Shown: one piece after another, positions 34,517-44,235 of the stretch
Position numbering within the stretch: position 1 is the first letter of the stretch
How the letters are laid out: the number at the start of each line of letters is the position of its first letter
Source of the DNA: Bacillus solimangrovi
GTDB lineage: Bacteria > Bacillota > Bacilli > Bacillales > Bacillaceae_N
Length of the DNA stretch: 64,000 nt
Direction: 5' to 3'
NCBI RefSeq assembly: GCF_001742425.1
Contig: NZ_MJEH01000004.1
Span: 1-64,000 of the forward strand
Notes under the pieces: model-generated
Told to the model about the DNA's origin: nothing
Databases searched by the model: none
What the model saw: the letters and a program-made list of their open reading frames with translations, nothing else
Made by a program: the position numbers and the translations under genes

Positions 34517-35431
34517 GTGACGATACGTATTGTGCCTACACAATTTGCAACGGTACAGGATGCAATCACTGCAGCCAATCCTGGTGATAGTATTCAAATA
34601 TTAGCGGGTGTGTTCGATGGGTTTCAAGTGACGAAGGAAAGATTAAATATTTTTGGTTGTGGAATTGGAAAAACAATAATTGCGGGAACGCCAGCGCAAG
34701 GGAGTAATTCCGGAATATTTGTAAATGCAAATCAGACTATTCTTCAAGGCATGACTGTTCAGGGGTTCTCTGAAAATGGCGTGTTAATCTTAACGAGTCA
34801 TAACATATTGAAACATATTGAATCAAAATTCAATATGCGTCATGGTTTTGACGGGGATGTGGCTTCTAATAATAACTTAATATTGAAATGTATAGCTACA
34901 TTTAACGGAATTAGTGGATTCCGTTTTAATGATAGTGAACATAATTGCTTAATAGATTGTCAATCTAAGTTGAATGATTCTAGTGGATATCAGAGTGAAG
35001 CACCAAATAATATGTTTATAGCATGTTCATCTGTAGAAAATAGCACTGGGTTTAATATTTCTGCGTCTCATACTTTATTTAATAATGTAGTGAATAAGGA
35101 AGGAGGAGATGGAATTAGATTATTTGGTAGTAGTAATAACATCATTCAAAATAAAGTAAGTAACAGTATGGAAAATGGAGTAAGGGTGCTAAATGCAACA
35201 AGTTTACATGTTATCGATTCAAATATTATTCGGAATAATGGTGTTGTTTCTCCTGCGAATACGGCGGGGATAAAAGTTGAAGCGTTGTCTAGTGGGAGTA
35301 CGATCCGCTTTAATAAAGCTAATGGAAATATCGATGTGGATATTGAAGCAATGGCTCCTGCGAATACGAATAATACATTTGATGGTAATAAGTGTATGAA
35401 TAGTATTCCTATAACGATATGTAATTCTTAG
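34517..35431 (+). CDS. Right-handed beta-helix protein, paralog 7
   Basis: 304 residues from GTG 34517 (TTG 34511 possible) after GAAGGGTG; the frame is open to 34412 but contains the promoter. VTIRIVPTQFATVQDAIT start, IFGCGIGKTIIAGTPAQ, then Ser/Asn-rich coils with fewer Asp (SGFRFNDSEHNCLIDC, DGIRLFGSSNNIIQN) and the CNS ending of paralog 6. No ACTCTCCT-type terminator follows. Second subfamily of the family. Confidence 0.8.
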   Translation: MTIRIVPTQFATVQDAITAANPGDSIQILAGVFDGFQVTKERLNIFGCGIGKTIIAGTPAQGSNSGIFVNANQTILQGMTVQGFSENGVLILTSHNILKHIESKFNMRHGFDGDVASNNNLILKCIATFNGISGFRFNDSEHNCLIDCQSKLNDSSGYQSEAPNNMFIACSSVENSTGFNISASHTLFNNVVNKEGGDGIRLFGSSNNIIQNKVSNSMENGVRVLNATSLHVIDSNIIRNNGVVSPANTAGIKVEALSSGSTIRFNKANGNIDVDIEAMAPANTNNTFDGNKCMNSIPITICNS

Positions 35432-35663
35432 TAACGGTATCTTGAGTCATTTAACATTCACTTCAAACTTTCATAAATTCAACAAAGCTTATTCTTCCTT
35501 CATTGCTAAGAAGTTCATCTAATTAAAAAGAAACACATGGTTGGTAGAATCATTAATTTATTGTTTGTTTTTAATGTTACCAATAAACTCATTCAATATC
35601 TTACAATGTGACTAAAATGAATTATTATATAATTATAGGAATTTATAGGGAAGAGGTGAGAGT

Positions 35664-36107
35664 ATGAATTGGACTCTAGTAGAAGATAAACAAAATCTTG
35701 AAGAACTTTCGAAGACATTCGGTTTCTTTCACGATAGCTGTATAAAGGAACTGTATATGTGGACGGGGAGTTATGTGAATGAGAACTTATCTATGAATGT
35801 GCCATCAGAATTTAGTACGAACGTTCGTATCTTGTTCCAGAGGCAGTATCGTAACCCTTCAGCAATAGAACTTGTTTTTGAAGGTGTAACTCAATTTCAT
35901 ATCACTCCGCAAGGAGATGGCATTATTTTAGGAGCAAAACTCATGTTACACGACGGGTTATTTTATTGGGCAGATGACTCTTCTTGGGAACTAGAGCAAG
36001 CAGCTAGCAATAAGTATAACTGGATAGCGGCTAAAAGTATAAAATGGCGTGAAGTTAGTTCGTGGATTGGGGAAGAAAATAGGTACGGAGTAATTGCTAC
36101 AGATTAG
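35664..36107 (+). CDS. Hypothetical protein
   Basis: 147 residues with GAGGTGAG before the ATG. Start WTLVEDKQNLEELSKTFGFF, then HDSCIKELYMWTGSYVN, and a beta-rich middle ending WELEQAASNKYNWIAAKSIK. No signal peptide or membrane segment. The pattern suggests a small alpha/beta protein; I do not recognise the family firmly. Single gene, followed by a strong bidirectional terminator. Confidence 0.65.
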   Translation: MNWTLVEDKQNLEELSKTFGFFHDSCIKELYMWTGSYVNENLSMNVPSEFSTNVRILFQRQYRNPSAIELVFEGVTQFHITPQGDGIILGAKLMLHDGLFYWADDSSWELEQAASNKYNWIAAKSIKWREVSSWIGEENRYGVIATD

Positions 36108-36130
36108 TTTGTAAAGTGGATAATTAGATC

Positions 36131-36183
36131 ATAAAACAAGCATGAACTATCTTCTAAAAAGATAATTTTCATGCTTGTTTTAT
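36131..36183. terminator. Bidirectional terminator before cotA end
   Basis: ATAAAACAAGCATGAA pairs perfectly with TTCATGCTTGTTTTAT; an inner stem ATCTTCT/AAAAGAT extends it. It serves both converging genes. Confidence 0.9.
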
Positions 36184-36190
36184 ATGTGTT

Positions 36191-37729
36191 TTATTCGTCT
36201 ATAACTATATATGGGCGCATCATTTCATAATCTTCATGCTCTAGTATGTGGCAATGCCAAACGTAACGACCTGAATAAGGACCGAACGGAACGATGATTC
36301 GTGTGATTTCACCTGGATCAGCCCGCACGGTATCTTTCAAACCACGTTCATTAAGGTCGGGCAGCCTTTTCGGACCTGTTGTACGAATTTTACCTGTTTT
36401 TTTATAATAATCAACATCAAATGTTTGACGATCGAGAACTTGGAAGCGAACTAAATGTAGGTGGATTGGATGTGATGCTTCAGTAAGGTTAATGAACGTC
36501 CATGTCTCAATGCTACCGAGCTTCGGATCTTCTGAGATTGGGTCAGTCCACAGCTTTCCATCTAATAAGTGAATGTTTCGTTCGTATTGATCTGGTCTTA
36601 GAACGAGTGTGAGATTACGATTGTTACTAGCATCTTTTTCAGTTAATTTTGGTATGTATGTTAAGAAGTAAGGGATGATGCTATCATCTTTGCTTGATAG
36701 TGGTTTCGTAACGCGAAATTCCATAACGAATGCAGTAGTATCAGGGTCAACATCATCTCCTTGAGGGTATGGGGAAGCAGCGTCATTTTTTAATTGAATG
36801 AATTGATTAGGATATTCAGAGAAATCGATAATAATATCTGCTCGTTCTGCTGGTGATAATAAAAGCTCAGAAACGATGACAGGCTGTTGTAGTAAACCTT
36901 GATCAGTTCCAATTTGATAGAATGGTTGACCTGAAGATAAGCTTAGGTTGTAAAAGCGAGCATTAGAACCATTTAAGATACGAAAGCGATATTTACGAGG
37001 TTCAACTTCAAAATACGGCCATACTTTCCCGTTAACTAATATCGTATCTGCAAAAAAATCAGGTAGAACAGAAGGATCAACTCCTTTAACAGGTGGCTTC
37101 GGTTGTCTCGGATAATACAAAGAACCGTCTGGCTTAAAGGAGCGATCTTGAATGACAAGCGGAACTTCAAAAGGTCCTTTCGGTAATCCGAGTGATTGCT
37201 CATGTAAGTCATAGATGAGATACATACCGACTAAACCTGCATAGATGTTTAAGCGAGTAATGCCCATTGCATGGTCGTGATACCATAATGCTGTTGGTGG
37301 TTGATCATTAGGATAACAATATACGAATCTTGAGAAGGTAGGGCCAACAATTTCAAATCCATGAGTGAACCAGCTTTCAGGATACCCATCACTATCTGAT
37401 GGTGTTGCACCTCCATGTAAGTGTACAACTGTCCTCACTTCAGGATTCCATTCTTCTGCGCCGTGAACCGTTGTATCGATAGGAAGAAAGTGCTTTCTCG
37501 GTAATTCATTTTTCCAGAGAACTTCAATCTTTTGGTTGCGCCAGACAGCTATCGTCGGTCCAGGGAATAATCCGTCATATCCCCATATTTTCGTCGGAGG
37601 TAAGTCACGATGAAGCTTCTGTTTGCATTGTAGCATGGTCACTTCATAATATGGGATACCATTATTTATCGCAGTTGGCTTAAGAATAGGCATGATAGGC
37701 ATTGGGTCTACAAATTTTTCTAAATTCAT
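36191..37729 (-). CDS. cotA: CotA spore-coat multicopper oxidase (laccase)
   Basis: 512 residues from ATG 37729 after GAGGGTG, the normal CotA length. All four copper motifs are present: VHLHGGATPSDSDGYPE, LWYHDHAMGI, HPIHLHLVRFQ and YVWHCHILEHEDYEMM; the Met two residues after the last His-Glu-Asp stretch is the type-1 axial ligand region. EKFVDPMPIMPILKP is the usual N-terminus. CotA is an outer-coat laccase made in the mother cell and responsible for brown spore pigment and UV resistance. Confidence 0.95.
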   Translation of the reverse strand: MNLEKFVDPMPIMPILKPTAINNGIPYYEVTMLQCKQKLHRDLPPTKIWGYDGLFPGPTIAVWRNQKIEVLWKNELPRKHFLPIDTTVHGAEEWNPEVRTVVHLHGGATPSDSDGYPESWFTHGFEIVGPTFSRFVYCYPNDQPPTALWYHDHAMGITRLNIYAGLVGMYLIYDLHEQSLGLPKGPFEVPLVIQDRSFKPDGSLYYPRQPKPPVKGVDPSVLPDFFADTILVNGKVWPYFEVEPRKYRFRILNGSNARFYNLSLSSGQPFYQIGTDQGLLQQPVIVSELLLSPAERADIIIDFSEYPNQFIQLKNDAASPYPQGDDVDPDTTAFVMEFRVTKPLSSKDDSIIPYFLTYIPKLTEKDASNNRNLTLVLRPDQYERNIHLLDGKLWTDPISEDPKLGSIETWTFINLTEASHPIHLHLVRFQVLDRQTFDVDYYKKTGKIRTTGPKRLPDLNERGLKDTVRADPGEITRIIVPFGPYSGRYVWHCHILEHEDYEMMRPYIVIDE

Positions 37730-37764
37730 CTTCTTCACCCTCTCACAACTTCACATCTTTTGCT

Positions 37765-37792
37765 ATTTATATGAAATGAGTTTGGAAGATAT
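37765..37792 (-). promoter_or_regulatory. Possible sporulation promoter of cotA
   Basis: Minus strand: ATA (37792-37790), 16 bases, CATATAAAT from 37773. It resembles mother-cell promoters and is 36 bases before the start. The GTACAAG box of the beta-helix genes is absent. Confidence 0.35.
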
Positions 37793-37819
37793 CCAAAAAA
37801 ATAACAGAGATATAAATAA

Positions 37820-38173
37820 TCACAACGTTTGTTGCCCCATTCCTAATATAAGGAAAAAGTAAGGTACAGCGATGAGCAATAAACCAATTGCAATCATATA
37901 TTTTGTAATCTTTGGTGATAGTGCTTTTTCAGTACCGCTTTGGAAAAAACCGTTGAATTGAAGTTTATTTCGGTAAATGATGATGATAAATATCAATATT
38001 CCAGTTAGTTGACTTAAACTAACAAAGTTATTTGTTGAAGTCGTGCCAATGATCAGTTTAACAATAAGGGAATTAATGTAACCAAATATCGCGAATAAAA
38101 GGAACATTATAACAGTAACTCGAATTAATTCTAATAAGAATGTTATTAGTTTGTTCAGTTTGTACACCTCCAT
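37820..38173 (-). CDS. Small membrane protein
   Basis: 117 residues with three hydrophobic segments (about 10-40, 52-70, 92-112) and a polar segment FNGFFQSGTEKALSPKITK. The ATG at 38173 has no upstream site; a GGAGGTG lies inside the second and third codons, so the true start may be a non-ATG codon a little downstream. Family not recognised. Upstream neighbour of cotA, 27 bases before its promoter region. Confidence 0.55.
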   Translation of the reverse strand: MEVYKLNKLITFLLELIRVTVIMFLLFAIFGYINSLIVKLIIGTTSTNNFVSLSQLTGILIFIIIIYRNKLQFNGFFQSGTEKALSPKITKYMIAIGLLLIAVPYFFLILGMGQQTL

Positions 38174-38381
38174 GTTATCATCATGTCTTTATAATATTGA
38201 GTTGGTTAATAGAAGTTGTAATGTGCCCATACTGTTTAGTTATATATAGAAATAGTTAAATATATTAGTAATGTTGAAAAATTGCTTCATAGATAGAAGT
38301 ATTACTCTATTATAATAATTTACATAATTAGGATGCAAATGTTTTTGTAATGATTTAATTTGATATAGTTGAGGTGTGATT

Positions 38382-38942
38382 ATGATGAAGCGAAGGTATA
38401 TCATTTTGCTTGCAATTGGTTGGCTCGGTCTAGGTGTATTTTTTTATTTATGGACTGAAGCAAACGATGAGATTAAAGCTCATAAATATGCGCAGAAACG
38501 CATGTTAGAACGTATTATGGAAGATATTAATAGCCACCTATTTTTAATGACCAAATTATATGAATCATATGAAGATGATTTCACATTTCGTGAACTGAAA
38601 CTATTTCAAAAAGCAATTTTAAATGATCAAAGGGCAGTCGAACACCTTAGCATGGAATTACATTTTGTAAGTCAGAATGTGTTTGATTTAAGTTTATTTT
38701 TGTCTGAACGTTATAACATCTCGATTTATAAATTTCTATATGAAACTAGTAAGTCAAGAGATTTGGATGAAGAGTTGGCAAAGCAAATTTCATCAACTCT
38801 ATACATCAAGCTCAATGAATTATCGGAAGTTTTCTCTAGAGAAAAAGATAATGAGATGACTACAGAACAGTTGTATAACAAATGGATTGTAATAATGACA
38901 GAAACCGATCATGATTTAACGTTATTAACGGACATTTATTGA
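38382..38942 (+). CDS. Membrane-anchored helical protein
   Basis: 186 residues from ATG 38382 (38385 possible) after GAGGTG. One membrane segment at residues 6-24, then a wholly helical extracytoplasmic part with many charged residues and no Cys. No motif recognised. The gene at 44236 has the same size and layout, though I see little sequence identity. Confidence 0.6.
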   Translation: MMKRRYIILLAIGWLGLGVFFYLWTEANDEIKAHKYAQKRMLERIMEDINSHLFLMTKLYESYEDDFTFRELKLFQKAILNDQRAVEHLSMELHFVSQNVFDLSLFLSERYNISIYKFLYETSKSRDLDEELAKQISSTLYIKLNELSEVFSREKDNEMTTEQLYNKWIVIMTETDHDLTLLTDIY

Positions 38943-38963
38943 ACTATGGTAATGATTAAAATG

Positions 38964-39000
38964 AAAAATCCGCGTCCTATGAATAGGTGCGCGGATTTCC
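38964..39000. terminator. Bidirectional terminator
   Basis: AAATCCGCG...CGCGGATTT stem with an inner CCTAT/ATAGG stem, between converging genes. Confidence 0.88.
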
Positions 39001-39016
39001 TTGTGAGCTGTTACCT

Positions 39017-40438
39017 TTAATTACTTTCTTGCTTTTTACTTCCTTTTTCACCCCAGCATTCCACATTTTCTAAGCCGTGAATATTGTCAACATGGAAAGT
39101 TGGGTTTTGACCAGCTTTTCGCTGTTTCAAGTAATCGTCGAGAGCACTAAATGCAAATTTACCGAGTATCGCAATAACTACTAAGTTAATGAGCGCCATT
39201 AGCCCCATGAATAGATCTGCTAAACTCCAAACGATATCGATTCCAACAACAGAACCCCATAGTACCATTGAGATAACAACCGCACGATAGAAGTACATTA
39301 ACCCTTTGTTTGAGTTAATAAATTGAATGTTAGACTCACCGTAATAATAATTTCCGATAATTGAACTGAATGCAAATAACAGAATTGCAAATGAAATTAA
39401 GTAACCTGCCCAGCCACCAATATGAATGTTTAATGATTCTTGAAGTAATTCAATACCAGTTAGATCACCAGTATCATTACCAGCAAGTAAAATAATGAAT
39501 GCAGTAGCTGAACATAGGATAATCGTATCAACGAATACACCTAATGTTTGAATTAGACCTTGTTTAACAGGGTGTGATACATCAGCTGTTGCAGCAGCGT
39601 TTGGAACACTACCCATACCCGCTTCATTCGAGAATAGACCACGCTTAATTCCTAACATAATTGCAGCACCTACACCACCACTAGCCACTTCACGAAAACC
39701 GAATGCACTTGAAACAATTGTTCCGATCAATTCAGGGATAAGCGTGAAGTTCATTGCGATAACGATGACAGCAATGACAATGTAAACAATCGCCATAACT
39801 GGTACAACAATCTGTGTGAAATTGGCAATACGTTTTACACCACCGAAGATAACTAGTGCTGTAACAATGGCAAGAAAGATACCTAACAGACCACGACTCA
39901 TCTCAAATGAGTTATTGAATGCAAGTGTAATTGTGTTTGCTTGTAATGCATTGAAGACGAAACCGTAACAAATGATAAGTAAGATAGCGAAAATTATACC
40001 GAGCCAGCGTTGGTTTAGTGCTTTTTCTATGTAATAAGCAGGGCCACCACGGAAGAATCCTTTTTCATCTTTTTCTTTATAAATTTGTGCTAATGTACTT
40101 TCAACGAAGCTTGATGCTCCACCGATTAGTGCAATAACCCACATCCAGAATACTGCTCCTGGTCCACCACCAGCGATTGCAGTTGCAACTCCGGCCATAT
40201 TACCAGTGCCAACACGTGAAGCAGTACTGATTGAAAATGCTTGGAAAGATGAGATACTGTCTTTCGATTTGTGTTCAGGACTTTCTTTTAATAATCTGAA
40301 CATTTCGGGAATAAGACGAAATTGAACTAACTTTGTACGAAGCGTAAAATAAAGACCTAACGCTAGTAATGTAGCAATGAGTAACTTCGACCAAATGAAG
40401 TCATTTAACATTCCGACAATTGAAGTAATAATATCCAT
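39017..40438 (-). CDS. Sodium:alanine symporter family protein (AGCS)
   Basis: 473 residues, about eleven membrane segments. The family signature is clear: STASRVGTGNMAGVATAIAG about residues 69-88 and GIKRGLFSNEAGMGSVPNAA about 263-282. It takes up alanine, glycine or glutamine with Na+ or H+ (AlsT/YrbD/GlnT group); the exact substrate is not readable. Divergent from the proBA T-box, so the pair concerns amino-acid supply. Confidence 0.93.
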   Translation of the reverse strand: MDIITSIVGMLNDFIWSKLLIATLLALGLYFTLRTKLVQFRLIPEMFRLLKESPEHKSKDSISSFQAFSISTASRVGTGNMAGVATAIAGGGPGAVFWMWVIALIGGASSFVESTLAQIYKEKDEKGFFRGGPAYYIEKALNQRWLGIIFAILLIICYGFVFNALQANTITLAFNNSFEMSRGLLGIFLAIVTALVIFGGVKRIANFTQIVVPVMAIVYIVIAVIVIAMNFTLIPELIGTIVSSAFGFREVASGGVGAAIMLGIKRGLFSNEAGMGSVPNAAATADVSHPVKQGLIQTLGVFVDTIILCSATAFIILLAGNDTGDLTGIELLQESLNIHIGGWAGYLISFAILLFAFSSIIGNYYYGESNIQFINSNKGLMYFYRAVVISMVLWGSVVGIDIVWSLADLFMGLMALINLVVIAILGKFAFSALDDYLKQRKAGQNPTFHVDNIHGLENVECWGEKGSKKQESN

Positions 40439-40753
40439 AATCTAACATCCCTCTCCGTAATATTAAACTGCTTGCCAAGCGCATAGTTGCTAACGTTCTC
40501 GTTGCTATATCAAATAATTCAAAATATTATTTATTATTATATAACACGAAAATTTATTGGCGCACTAATATACTATAGCAAATGAATAAATAGTTTGTAA
40601 ATAACCTATTTGTCACACATGTTAACTTTTCTAACATTAAAAAGAACATACACATTGTATTATTTCACAAAAGTATTATATTATTTCGAAATATCACTGT
40701 CTGAAAACATAATTCAAGAAAATGTACGATGTTGAAAAAGATTAAATAAATCA
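40439..40753. other. Intergenic region upstream of the symporter
   Basis: About 315 very AT-rich bases between the symporter start and the T-box promoter. GAGAGGGATG is the symporter's binding site near 40450. No ORF or stable hairpin is evident. Confidence 0.5.
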
Positions 40754-40783
40754 TTGACATAATGATTCAATCTAGTGCATAAT
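40754..40783 (+). promoter_or_regulatory. Sigma-A promoter of the proBA leader
   Basis: TTGACA (40754-40759), 18 bases, CATAAT (40778-40783). It would start the T-box RNA near 40790. Confidence 0.6.
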
Positions 40784-40819
40784 AATCAACAATATTAAAG
40801 TGTTGAAGAGGATTAGTAA

Positions 40820-41035
40820 ACAATGATTATGGTGAAAGAGAGTGGAGCTCATTGGCTGAAAAGTTCCATCATTCGTTAACTTGTTGAACCTGCCTCAGAG
40901 CTGTCGGTGAAAAGCTGACCGCTTACCAGCGTTAACGGTGTGAATGAGTGGGCACTTGAACTTGCCAACAAAAGGTGGTACCGCGGAGATAAAGTCTTTC
41001 CGTCCTTTTTTATAAGGATGTGGAAGGCTTTTTTT
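40820..41035 (+). promoter_or_regulatory. T-box riboswitch of proBA, probable proline specifier
   Basis: The T-box AGGTGGTACCGCGG is at 40974-40987. Upstream is a stem-I-like region with the GGTGAAAGAG and GGCTGAAAAG elements; the sequence GAACCTGCC at 40886-40894 puts CCT, a Pro codon, in the specifier position. A terminator stem (GTCTTTCCGTCCTT with AAGGATGTGGAAGGC and seven Ts) ends near 41035. Uncharged tRNA-Pro would allow proBA transcription. Confidence 0.9.
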
Positions 41036-41096
41036 ATTATAGATAATTGACTAAATAATCAAATAGTTGTATAAAAATTCACAAAGGATGGTTGGA

Positions 41097-42224
41097 ATGA
41101 CGAAGAAACGTATCGTCGTGAAGATAGGAAGTAGCTCGTTAACAAATGAGAAGGGAGGCTTGGCTGAACAGAAGCTATCAGAACACGTTGACGCATTAGT
41201 TCGTTTGAAAGAAAGAGGTCATGAAGTGGTGCTTATATCTTCAGGGGCTGTAGCGGCAGGCTTCACAGATCTTGGGTATCCGACACGACCGATTACAATT
41301 GTAGGGAAGCAAGCAGCAGCAGCTGTCGGACAGGGGCTATTAATGCAAGGCTATACAGAAAAGTTCAAGACACATCAGATTGTAACTGCTCAAATGTTAT
41401 TAACAAGGCAAAATTTTCATCAAAAGGAACAGTACTGCAACGCTTATAATGCATTAAATGAACTACTCAAACGAGGTGTACTACCAATCATCAACGAAAA
41501 TGATTCGGTTGCAGTAGAGGAGTTAACGTTCGGGGATAATGATATGTTATCTGCTCTCGTTGCGGGAATGATTCATGCTGATATGCTCATCATTTTAACT
41601 GATGTGAACGGGTTGTACGATAAAAATCCAAAAGTGTATTCAGATGCGAAAAAATATGCGTTTCTTCCATATATTGAAGAACAGTTATTCCAAGAAGCAT
41701 CGGAAGAGTCTTCTTCAGGTCTTGGTACAGGGGGGATGCGTTCGAAGATTGAAGCGGCACAAACATCGCTATCACTAGGAATTAGTGCATTCATAGGTAT
41801 GGGAGAAGGTACGGATAAATTAGTGGATATCCTTCAAGGTAAAGGCAATGGGACGTATATAGGAAACCCTGTTCGTGCCCATGTAAATAATACGAAGCAG
41901 TGGGTTGGACTACATTCGGAAGTGAAAGGAACGATAGTCGTTGATGAAGGAGCGAAGCTGGCACTTACACAGCGCCAAAAAAGCCTGCTTCCAGCTGGTG
42001 TTGTGGACGTAACAGGAGATTTCAGTGCTGGCGATGTTGTTGAGGTTATCGATCAAAAGGGCAAAGTGCTTGGCAAAGGGCAAGTGAACTATGAAAGTGA
42101 GGAGCTTCAGACGATTAAGGGGTTACCGAGTGATGAGGCAATTGAGAAAACAAATCGAAAAAGTAAAGTGGTTATTCATCGAAATCAATGGGTAGAAAAT
42201 GGGAAGGAGAGTGTTATCAAATGA
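41097..42224 (+). CDS. proB: Glutamate 5-kinase
   Basis: 375 residues from ATG 41097 after AAAGGATGG. Amino-acid-kinase domain: [18 protein letters not shown] at the start, [15 protein letters not shown] about 47-61, [14 protein letters not shown] about 135, [13 protein letters not shown] about 215. C-terminal PUA domain from about residue 275 ([13 protein letters not shown] ... [19 protein letters not shown]). First step of proline synthesis. Overlaps proA by four bases. Confidence 0.97.
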   Translation: MTKKRIVVKIGSSSLTNEKGGLAEQKLSEHVDALVRLKERGHEVVLISSGAVAAGFTDLGYPTRPITIVGKQAAAAVGQGLLMQGYTEKFKTHQIVTAQMLLTRQNFHQKEQYCNAYNALNELLKRGVLPIINENDSVAVEELTFGDNDMLSALVAGMIHADMLIILTDVNGLYDKNPKVYSDAKKYAFLPYIEEQLFQEASEESSSGLGTGGMRSKIEAAQTSLSLGISAFIGMGEGTDKLVDILQGKGNGTYIGNPVRAHVNNTKQWVGLHSEVKGTIVVDEGAKLALTQRQKSLLPAGVVDVTGDFSAGDVVEVIDQKGKVLGKGQVNYESEELQTIKGLPSDEAIEKTNRKSKVVIHRNQWVENGKESVIK

Positions 42225-43465
42225 GTGAATTAGTGAAAAAAGCTCAGTTATTGCAAGCTGTAAGTAGTGAAATGGCTGTAAAAACAACAGAGCAGAAGAA
42301 TGAGGCATTACGTCTTATTGCGAAAGAGTTGTTGGCACAATCTACATTTATTATTGAAGAAAATGAAAAAGATATTTCAAAAGGTAGAGAGAACGGTCTT
42401 AATGAATCATTAATTGATCGACTTGCTTTGTCACAGCAGCGTATCTCTGAAATGGCAGATGCATTAAACCAATTAACAGAGCTGAATGACCCAATTGGTG
42501 ATGTCATTGACGAATGGTCTCGTCCAAATGAATTACAAATAAATCAAGTACGAGTTCCCTTAGGTGTCATCGGGATGATTTATGAAGCTCGTCCAAATGT
42601 TACGGTTGATGCAACAAGTTTATGTCTTAAAACGGGAAATGCGGTGTTATTAAGAGGTAGTTCGTCAGCATCATATTCCAATCAAGCGCTTGTGCAAGTT
42701 ATCCATGATGCGTTGAAGAAATCTTCACTTCCATATGAAGCAGTGCAATTGTTACATGATACGAGTCGTGAAACAGCTTCTGAGATGTTCAAGCTAAATG
42801 AATATCTTGATGTTCTAATTCCACGTGGTGGTGCAGGCCTAATCCAAACTGTTGTAATAAATGCGAGTGTACCTGTCCTTGAAACAGGTGTCGGTAACTG
42901 TCATATCTATTTAGATGAAACAGCTAAGAAAGATATGGGAATTTCAATAGCAGTAAACGCCAAGACTCAACGGCCTTCTGTTTGTAATGCCGCAGAGACG
43001 ATTCTCGTTCATGAACAGTGGGCACAGGAGCACTTAGGAGATCTAATCGTTGCTCTACAAGAAAAGAATGTGCAGATACGAGCGTGTAAACGTGCCAACG
43101 AACTAGTTGACGGACTACATGAGGCAGTTGAAGCAGATTGGTCAACAGAATTTTTAGACTACATTGTTGCTCTAAAAGTTGTGAGTAATGTCTCTGAAGC
43201 TATTACACATATTAACGAGTATGGAACGAAGCATTCAGAAGCAATTATTTCTGAAACAGATGTGAACATTGCAGACTTCTTCCAACGTGTTGATGCAGCA
43301 GCACTTTATCATAATGCGTCTACACGTTTCACTGATGGGTTTGAATTTGGCTTCGGAGCTGAAATTGGCATTAGTACACAAAAGCTACATGCACGTGGAC
43401 CGATGGGATTAACGGCTTTAACATCTGCAAAATACATTGTAAGAGGAACAGGACAAATCAAATAA
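42221..43465 (+). CDS. proA: Gamma-glutamyl phosphate reductase
   Basis: 414 residues, start ATG overlapping the proB stop (ATGA), with GGAAGGAGA inside the proB end. [20 protein letters not shown] about residues 102-121, [11 protein letters not shown] about 222-232, the catalytic Cys in [14 protein letters not shown] about 250, and [20 protein letters not shown] near the end. Second enzyme of proline synthesis, an aldehyde-dehydrogenase-like NADPH enzyme. Translationally coupled with proB under the T-box. Confidence 0.97.
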   Translation: MSELVKKAQLLQAVSSEMAVKTTEQKNEALRLIAKELLAQSTFIIEENEKDISKGRENGLNESLIDRLALSQQRISEMADALNQLTELNDPIGDVIDEWSRPNELQINQVRVPLGVIGMIYEARPNVTVDATSLCLKTGNAVLLRGSSSASYSNQALVQVIHDALKKSSLPYEAVQLLHDTSRETASEMFKLNEYLDVLIPRGGAGLIQTVVINASVPVLETGVGNCHIYLDETAKKDMGISIAVNAKTQRPSVCNAAETILVHEQWAQEHLGDLIVALQEKNVQIRACKRANELVDGLHEAVEADWSTEFLDYIVALKVVSNVSEAITHINEYGTKHSEAIISETDVNIADFFQRVDAAALYHNASTRFTDGFEFGFGAEIGISTQKLHARGPMGLTALTSAKYIVRGTGQIK

Positions 43466-43531
43466 AATGAATCTATTATATGAGCTCGTGACTTTGCATA
43501 AGTCAACGCTTAACGATAAAGGGTGGACGAG

Positions 43532-44041
43532 ATGATTTTATCCAAAGCTGTTGTAACAGATATTGAACCGATATTTCATATGATTGCTTCATATGCAAAA
43601 GATGGCATTCTTCTTCCACGTACAAAACTATCACTCTATGAAAATATGCAATGTATGACTGTTGCAAAAGAAGACGGAGAGGTCGTTGGATGTGGCAGCT
43701 TACACGTTCTCGGTCATGACCTTGCCGAAGTACGTTCACTCGTCGTTGCCCAAAACCAAAAGGGAAAGGGCACAGGACGAGCAATTGTGGAACAATTGAT
43801 GGAAGAAGCCACCTCCCTTGGTGTTGAGCACGTATTCTCGATGACTTACGAAGTACTATTTTTCGAAAAATGTGGTTTTGAGCCTGTTGATAAGGAAAGT
43901 ATGCCAGAGAAGATTTGGAAGGATTGCTTATCATGCCCGAAACTTCGTAACTGTGATGAAAATGCAATGATTCGTAGAACAAATGCTTATATCGAACAGT
44001 CATCAAAGCGGTTTGTAAGCAGTTATTCATATAGAAGTTAA
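43532..44041 (+). CDS. ArgA-like GNAT acetyltransferase
   Basis: 169 residues from ATG 43532 after AAAGGGTGG. GNAT core of ArgA type: VVGCGSLHVLGHDLAEVRSL, then VVAQNQKGKGTGRAIVEQLM about residues 71-90, and MTYEVLFFEKCGFEPVDKE. The Cys-rich WKDCLSCPKLRNCDENAM after the core is typical of the family in Bacillus. It follows proBA with 66 bases and no terminator between, so co-transcription is possible. A role in arginine or proline metabolism is inference. Confidence 0.82.
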   Translation: MILSKAVVTDIEPIFHMIASYAKDGILLPRTKLSLYENMQCMTVAKEDGEVVGCGSLHVLGHDLAEVRSLVVAQNQKGKGTGRAIVEQLMEEATSLGVEHVFSMTYEVLFFEKCGFEPVDKESMPEKIWKDCLSCPKLRNCDENAMIRRTNAYIEQSSKRFVSSYSYRS

Positions 44042-44062
44042 GTTTTGTTGGCAGTACATTGT

Positions 44063-44103
44063 TAATGTCGTCGTTTCATAATAATGAACGACGACATTTT
44101 TTA
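44063..44103 (+). terminator. Terminator of the proBA region
   Basis: AATGTCGTCGTT and AACGACGACATT form a perfect 12-pair stem followed by six Ts. Confidence 0.92.
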
Positions 44104-44235
44104 ATGGTGATAACGTTTATACGATGCAGTCATTTCTATCAGTATATATTAATGAAATCAGCTTTTTTTTCTATATGTATCTTATATTAGGGGATACAAC
44201 TGAATCTAGATTGAAGAGTAATAAGGGAGGTGATT

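Noticed and set aside
693-35431. Beta-helix genes as phage tail spikes or as surface adhesins of a secretion system
   Set aside because: No phage genes, secretion signals, anchors or transport partners are near; the promoters and individual terminators point to chromosomal, separately regulated genes.
43503-44030. 175-residue open frame opposite the ArgA-like GNAT gene
   Set aside because: Antisense shadow of a clear GNAT coding sequence, with no binding site.
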